A DNA stretch of 64,000 bases from Juglans regia (lineage: Eukaryota > Streptophyta > Magnoliopsida > Fagales > Juglandaceae): assembly GCF_001411555.2 (NCBI RefSeq), contig NC_049907.1, forward strand, positions 31,081,001 to 31,145,000. Direction: 5' to 3'. Below the pieces are notes generated by a model. It was not told the DNA's origin, did not search any database, and saw only the letters and a list, made by a program, of their open reading frames with translations. Positions 59,079 to 64,000 of the stretch are shown one piece after another. A program made the translations under genes and the position numbers. How positions within the stretch are numbered: position 1 is the first letter of the stretch; each line of letters begins with the position of its first letter.

Positions 59079-60800
59079 GAATCCCCAAACCACCATTTGA
59101 GAACAAACTTTATTCCAATTGACAAGATGGATTTTAGTCTCTTGACCCGTTCTACCCTACAAAAATGTACGAAATAATTTTTCAATCTGATTTCCCACCC
59201 CTATAGGCAAGGAAATAAAGAAAGGTAATAAGTTGAGAGATTGGAAAGAGTACTTTTAATAAGAGTAATTCTTCCCCCTTTTGATAAGTATAACCGCTTC
59301 CAACCCGCCAGCCTTTTCTCAATCTTCTCAAGTACCCCATCCCAAATAGATTTAGCCTTGTAAGACGCCTCTAATGGAAGGCCAAGATATTTCATAGCTA
59401 GAGCAGCAACTTTACACCCCAAAAAAACTGTCAAAATAGTTAATATTCCGCACCTCCCCTCCATTGGAACCATCTTTGACTTGCCCAAATTTACCTTAAG
59501 GCCTGATACAGCTTCAAAACATAATAACTTAGTCCTTAATGCTTGAATCTGTCCTCGATTAGCATCACATAAAATAATAGTATCATCTGCAAAAAGAAGA
59601 TGAGAAAGTATGATGAAGCCATTGTTAGCATTTCCCACCATAAATTTAGAAAGAAACCCCCTACAGCAGCCTCCACCATTCGACTTAAAGCTTCCATGAT
59701 AATGACAAAAAGGAGAGGGGATAACGGGTCCCCCTATCTCAAACCATGAGAGCTATGGAAAAAACCACAAAGATTTCCACTAACCCTGAAAACTGACCAA
59801 TAGATACACAATGTTTAATCTACGCACACCACCTCTCCCCAAAACTACATCTCCCAAGTATATAGAAAAGAAAGTCTTAGTTTACATGATCATACGCCTT
59901 CTCCATATCCAGCTTACAAATGAAACCCGAGACATCCTACCTAAGTCAACTATCTAAACATTCATTAGCAATCAATACAGAATCAAGTATTTGCTTACCC
60001 CGAACAAAAGCATTTTGTGGTTTAGAAATAATTTTTTCCATCACCATACTCATACGATTGGCAAACACCTTAGAAATTATCTTATAAATCCCATTGACAA
60101 GGTTAATAGGGCGAAAATCCACTCAAGAGGCCCCAGCTATCTTAGGAATAAGAGCAATAAAAGTGGCATTAAGAGACTTCTCAAACTTATGATAGATGAA
60201 AAATTCCAGGAAAACCTGCATCACATCTATTTTCACAACATCCCAACAAACTTGAAAAAAAACCCATAGAAAAACCATCCGAGCCAAGAGTTTTATCTTT
60301 AACCATCCCACAACCACCTGATAAACCTCATTTTGCTCAAACGGTCTCTCCAACAGCTTGCATAAAAAGGGTCCAATGAATCAAAAACCAAACTATCGAT
60401 ATTAGGTCTCCAATCAGCCTTCTTGATTAATGGAACTTCATAAAATTACACAATATGATCTTGAATCTTGGATGGGGATGAAAGCACATTATTATTAGAA
60501 TAAAGTAGCTCAATGGCATTACTACGCTTATGTGAGAGAGTCATTCTGTGAAAACATTCTGTACATTTGTCACATTCTTTCAACCAAAGGGCCCTCGAAT
60601 TTTACCTCCAAGATATCTCTTCCCTTGACAAAAACCTCTCAAGATGGGTCACCACTTCATTTTTCCTCAACAATGCCTCCTCATTCATAGCCTCGGTCTC
60701 TTCCACATCCTCCAGAGCATGCAACTCCTTCAAAAGGGAATTCTTCTGGTTGTTAATATTCCCAAAAACTTCAACGTTCCTCTTCTTTAAATCATTCTTC
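59079..60800 (-). pseudogene. LINE reverse transcriptase
   Basis: Minus-strand readings in order: NATFIALIPKIAGAS (60150-60110) and following [19 protein letters not shown] text, SKPQNAFV(R)GKQILDS (about 60030-59980), the catalytic block HLLFADDTIILCDAN (59605-59560) with the FADD core intact, SGLKVNLGKSKMVP, KYLGLPLEASYKAKSIWDG and KIEKRLAGWKRLYLSKGGRI (59390-59260). These are the standard motifs of plant LINE-1 RT. Only the 59641-59201 piece stays open for long (146 codons); elsewhere stops and frameshifts divide it. Confidence 0.9.
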
Positions 60801-61089
60801 AAGGCCTTTAGTTTACCTGCAAGAATAACACTAGGAGTTCCTGTAAACTGATAAGAAGTCCACCAGCTTCTAACCCTATCCGCAAACCCATCGGCACCAA
60901 GCTGTGTATTTCAAACTTAAAATACTGTCAACCCCCATGTATACCTTCACAATCTAGCATAATAAGGAAGTGAACTGAACAAACATGAGACATTCTCTTC
61001 TAACATAGCTTAAGGAAATGAATCTCTGAAGATGGAAATATGATGAATCTATCCAATCTCAACCAGCCCCTGTTGTTGGACTAAGTGAA

Positions 61090-61680
61090 TGCTCCCCTTA
61101 CAAGGGAAGATCCAAAAAATCCAAATCAAAGATAAACTTCGAAAACTCCTCCATAGCAGACGGCATACTAGTGTCTCCTAAATGCTCACTAGGGAATCGG
61201 ATAATTTTGAAATCTCCACACATACACCAAGACAAATCCCACAAATAATACAAATCCGTCAATTCCTCCCATAAGAAGAATCTATCCCTGTCCAAATTTG
61301 GCCCATATACTCTCGCAAAAGCCCATTTCCACCCATCTTCAATATTTTTAAAAGAACATGCTACATCAAAATGCCCAATACTAAATAACGCATCAAAAGA
61401 ACAGCACATGAAGCTTCTGAATAGGCCAAATAAGCCCAACCCACAAAGGAGCATCCCCACAAACTACTGATAATACTTCTATCAATAAAACTCAGCTTTG
61501 TTTCCTGTAAACAAACGATATCAATTTCCAACTACGAAGGAGAGACCTTTTGCGAAGACGCTTGTTAACATTATTGATCCCGCTCACATTCCAAGAGATA
61601 ATCTTAGGCTGCATGAGAAACAAGAGATGCCCTCCCTTTCCATTTGTCCCTCCTAACATTGCCTTTCTTTGAATCATAAT
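61090..61680 (-). pseudogene. LINE endonuclease domain
   Basis: Starts (minus) PKIISWNVSGINNVNKR near 61615, the usual N-terminal motif of LINE apurinic/apyrimidinic-type endonucleases, and includes WAFARVYGPNLDRDR and MCGDFKIIRFPSE (about 61330-61180), corresponding to the GDFN catalytic region with N changed to K. A frameshift lies between 61490 and 61460. Confidence 0.85.
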
Positions 61681-61987
61681 TGATGGAACGTTATTATCTT
61701 CTTAATTCCCTCTCCTTCTTAGAAGCTAACTTCAAAACTCAGGAATGACCAACTTCGATAAACACAAGAAGAGCCTTAAATTGCTCTTCAAAACCAACAC
61801 AAGATATCCCCACACATGCCTGTACTTCTTCAACCTTTTTTAAAACCCAGTCTGCTACTAATCTGGTTGAAGTATGAGGGAGGGTACGAAGAGGAGTCAG
61901 ACTACCCACATTCTCATCAGAGCATTCCCCGTCATATATCTCCAACTATAAACTGGGCTCAACGGAATCCTCTCCATGTGCATACTC

Positions 61988-63060
61988 CTAATGTAGATTT
62001 CCAGAGTCAACCACCACCAAGCTATCGACCATCTTAGCATTCAACAAATTATCAATTGGGAGAATGGGCTTTAATGACATAGGAACCCAATCCAAAAGAT
62101 GCACACGATTAACCAGCAGAGCGAGAGACATCAACGGTTTAAACAACCCTCCACTCAACACCTCCTTATCGGAATCCCAAAGAATTATTTCACCCTCTTC
62201 TACTTCCAGCGACAAAACTATTTTCGTCACACCACCAGAGAGTATTTGGGTCAGCGAGCTTGAAGAAGAAATTGGAACTGAAACACCCAATACACTGAAA
62301 TTATTTTTAATCTTCCACATCCGTTTCAGGCTTTTAACCAGGCCCAGCCCATTCACTACACTTTTAACCTTCTGATCATTACTCTTCTTGCAGCCCACAC
62401 TTGATATCAGCCCATCACCCATAATCCTTTATGTGATTCCACCAGCCCGTTATTTAGTCCATCAAGGCTCCCACGGCCCAAACCTGACTTTACCCATTTC
62501 ACATAAAATCTACTTTAATCTTTGTCTAATAGCGCCTCTTACATGGCCTTCAGCGATAAATCATTCCTAGTCCCTAACGTGCCACACCATCACCCATGAG
62601 AATATGAATAGTCTTCTGCGTCGACTGCCTTCCTGAGTGTAAAATCTTCCCACCAGTCGCCCCACGAACCTCCCTACTGTCCACCATATTCGGTAGCGAC
62701 TTCTTCAGAACCTCCACAAAGGTCCCCCTCCTTCCCTCAGCAACATGAGAAGATGATGACACCATCTCAGGTCCTATGTGATTCACGCCTGGAATAGAGG
62801 AAGAAGAAACCACCTTACACAACGAATCCTCAAACCTTCTCCACCCCTCACCTTTTACCCCTTATGGTATAGTGATGAACCCACGTCTTTTATCTTGTCC
62901 AAACTCCGACAAAGACAAATATCTACTGAAACTACTGTGACATCTTTGAGCTGCCAACACCTGATTCTCCTTCCTTCGAGTTTTAGAAACTCAGAGGAAC
63001 TAATAGACGCTCCACAAGCTCCCACCACAGATGCTAACCAATCGAAAGCAGCAACATCAA
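61988..63060 (-). pseudogene. LINE ORF1 (nucleic-acid-binding) remnant
   Basis: Reads (minus) from about 63060: DWLASVVGACGASISSSEFL, LEGRRIRCWQLKDVTVVSVD, then after a frameshift GRRGTFVEVLKKSLPNMVD (62730-62680) and, further on, the 144-codon piece 62422-61988 (SCNV...-type linker with VLSLEVEEGEIILWDSDKEV). Position upstream of the endonuclease and the basic, serine-rich composition fit ORF1; no zinc knuckle is intact. Confidence 0.6.
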
Positions 63061-63074
63061 AAGAGATAAACTTA

Positions 63075-63269
63075 GGTTACGTTTGGATGATAAACTCATC
63101 TCAACTCATCATTACAATTTTTTCAAATTCCAACACAAAATATAATAAACAATTTAACTTTTTCAAATTTTAAAATAATAATAATATTAAAAAATAATAT
63201 TCTAACAATATCTTATCATCTCAATTCAACTCAACTCAACTCAACTCAGTTCAACATCCAAACGCAGCC
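63075..63269. mobile_element. MITE inside LINE 5' region (copy 2)
   Basis: Inverted ends GGTTACGTTTGGATG and CATCCAAACGCAGCC, inner AACTCATCTCAACTCATC and TCTCAATTCAACTCAACTCA (a short CAACT repeat). Same AT-rich centre as the MITEs at 46497 and 63350. TSD not resolved. Confidence 0.85.
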
Positions 63270-63349
63270 ATAGTGACCCTTCACTGTTTTCCGTAATCCT
63301 CCACCGTAGAGCATTCTCACGTTTAAACTCAAAAATCTTCTGATTAATA

Positions 63350-63566
63350 AGGCCTGGTTTGGATATAAGAAGCATTTCATTTCATTTTATTTCATCTCAT
63401 TATTACAACTTTCTTAAATTCTCACATAAAATATAATAAATAATTTAACTTTTTCAAATTCTAAAATAATAATAATATTAAATAATAATATTCTAACAAT
63501 TTTTTATTTAATTTTCAACTTTTATCTTAACTCATATAATCTTAACTCACTATCCAAACAATACCT
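63350..63566. mobile_element. MITE inside LINE 5' region (copy 3, more diverged)
   Basis: Inverted ends AGGCCTGGTTTGGATA and TATCCAAACAATACCT (four mismatches), and the shared centre AACTTTTTCAAATTCTAAAA followed by TAATAATAATATT. Related to copies at 46497 and 63075 but with ATTTCATTTCATTTT replacing the CAACT-rich part. TSD not resolved. Confidence 0.8.
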
Positions 63567-63736
63567 ATGTATCTTCTGACTTGCCATAAAAAAAAACTAG
63601 AACCAAGAACACCCAACAAACTAAAAAGAGGAAAAGAAAAAGAAGATAAATAGATGATGAAGATGAAAAAGAAATAAATAACGGTAAGATATTAATGGAT
63701 TATTTCGGGCGAGAAGCACCGGAAATAAGAGAGGAA

Positions 63737-63791
63737 TTTAGGCAGAGAGAGAGAGTATGCCAACGAACATCGAGAGAGAGAGAGAGAGTAC
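63737..63791. repeat. GA microsatellites in LINE leader
   Basis: Two GAGAGA tracts (about 63741-63752 and 63770-63787) separated by TATGCCAACGAACATC; CT tracts in the LINE's own orientation. Confidence 0.85.
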
Positions 63792-63823
63792 CCTAGTATT
63801 ATTCTTCATTTTGTAGTGCCACC

Positions 63824-64000
63824 CTTTTAGCTTTGATTAATTAGGCTTCTTTTTATTTTTTCAAATTTTTTCCATGGAAATTTCATTGGGTGAGGCTTAT
63901 CTGAATTTGAATGTCCAACGAGTAAGTTGCAGGAAAGGTATTGGTGGGGGCATTTTTTTCTGATAAAAATATTACAGATGTAAATTGAAGTGAAGATATG
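63824..64000. other. right flank of the LINE, unassigned
   Basis: Continues the sequence left of 55238 across the LINE target site. A TTGCAGGAAAGG acceptor-like site lies at 63926-63937. No domain seen before the window ends. Confidence 0.4.

Larger units (their letters stand above)
55248..63813 (-). mobile_element. full-length LINE-1-type retrotransposon, inactive, TSD TAGTGCCACC
   Basis: Minus-strand element with poly(A) end at 55249-55258 (T run on plus) and 5' end near 63813. The flanks TAGTGCCACC (55238-55247, 63814-63823) match over 10 bp. In order from the 5' end: CT-repeat leader (63740-63800), ORF1 remnant (to about 61990), apurinic-type endonuclease (about 61680-61090), reverse transcriptase (about 60800-59080), C-terminal domain (58800-58089 and 55596-55270). 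It is interrupted by solo LTR C2, a SINE and two MITEs; without these the element is about 5.5 kb, near the usual plant length. Stops and frameshifts throughout make it inactive. Confidence 0.9.

Overview
The window looks like transposon-rich, gene-poor chromatin from a flowering plant, most likely a woody eudicot. It is AT-rich, carries plant-type Ty3/gypsy, LINE-1, hAT and tRNA-SINE sequences and a rearranged endogenous caulimovirid, and shows no intact host protein gene. A small GTTTGGATG-ended MITE present three times reminds me of repeats in Fagales trees, but that is memory, not proof. Essentially every long open frame is a repeat shadow or a decayed transposon/viral piece.

Layout. 1-2640: no gene; a degenerate minus-strand LTR-like remnant with ~60-bp repeats. 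2650-11575: one old Ty3/gypsy integrase gene split into three collinear pieces by two large solo LTRs (A1, 3039-7597; B1, 7911-11113), each with a perfect 5-bp target-site duplication (TSD). 11701-18081: a hAT-type element with TAGGGGTGA ends, itself holding solo LTR C1 (11942-14665). 18519-29700: an LTR (B2) interrupted by a ~6 kb reverse-oriented solo LTR (F, 21784-27757, with an 85-90-bp dyad repeat array) and a 1.55 kb solo LTR (D1, 28016-29566). 29700-30455 and 34806-37960: exon-like scraps, a gypsy-type gag remnant (minus), a small hAT element (36711-37551) and an LTR-like promoter, split by solo LTR A2 (30460-34800).

37970-51600: a cluster of endogenous pararetrovirus fragments in alternating orientation (+, -, +, -), all broken by stops and frameshifts, with solo LTR E (43450-46022) in the viral intergenic region and a small element (48876-49247) in a second reverse-transcriptase copy. 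51600-55237: unassigned sequence ending in a formin-like FH2 exon remnant. 55248-63813: a full-length but dead LINE on the minus strand, bounded by a 10-bp TSD, with solo LTR C2 (55597-58088), a tRNA-derived SINE (58835-59061) and two MITEs inside.

How it fits together: this is a stratigraphic record. Seven TG...CA solo LTRs with matching or near-matching 5-bp TSDs each sit inside an older element or gene-like scrap, and none retains an internal region beside it. The most unusual signals are the size (1.5-6 kb) and shared layout of these LTRs: GC-rich leader, central AG/GTAAG box, mid-LTR hairpin or tandem arrays, and near the 3' end of A/B a stem-loop whose arms covary between copies.
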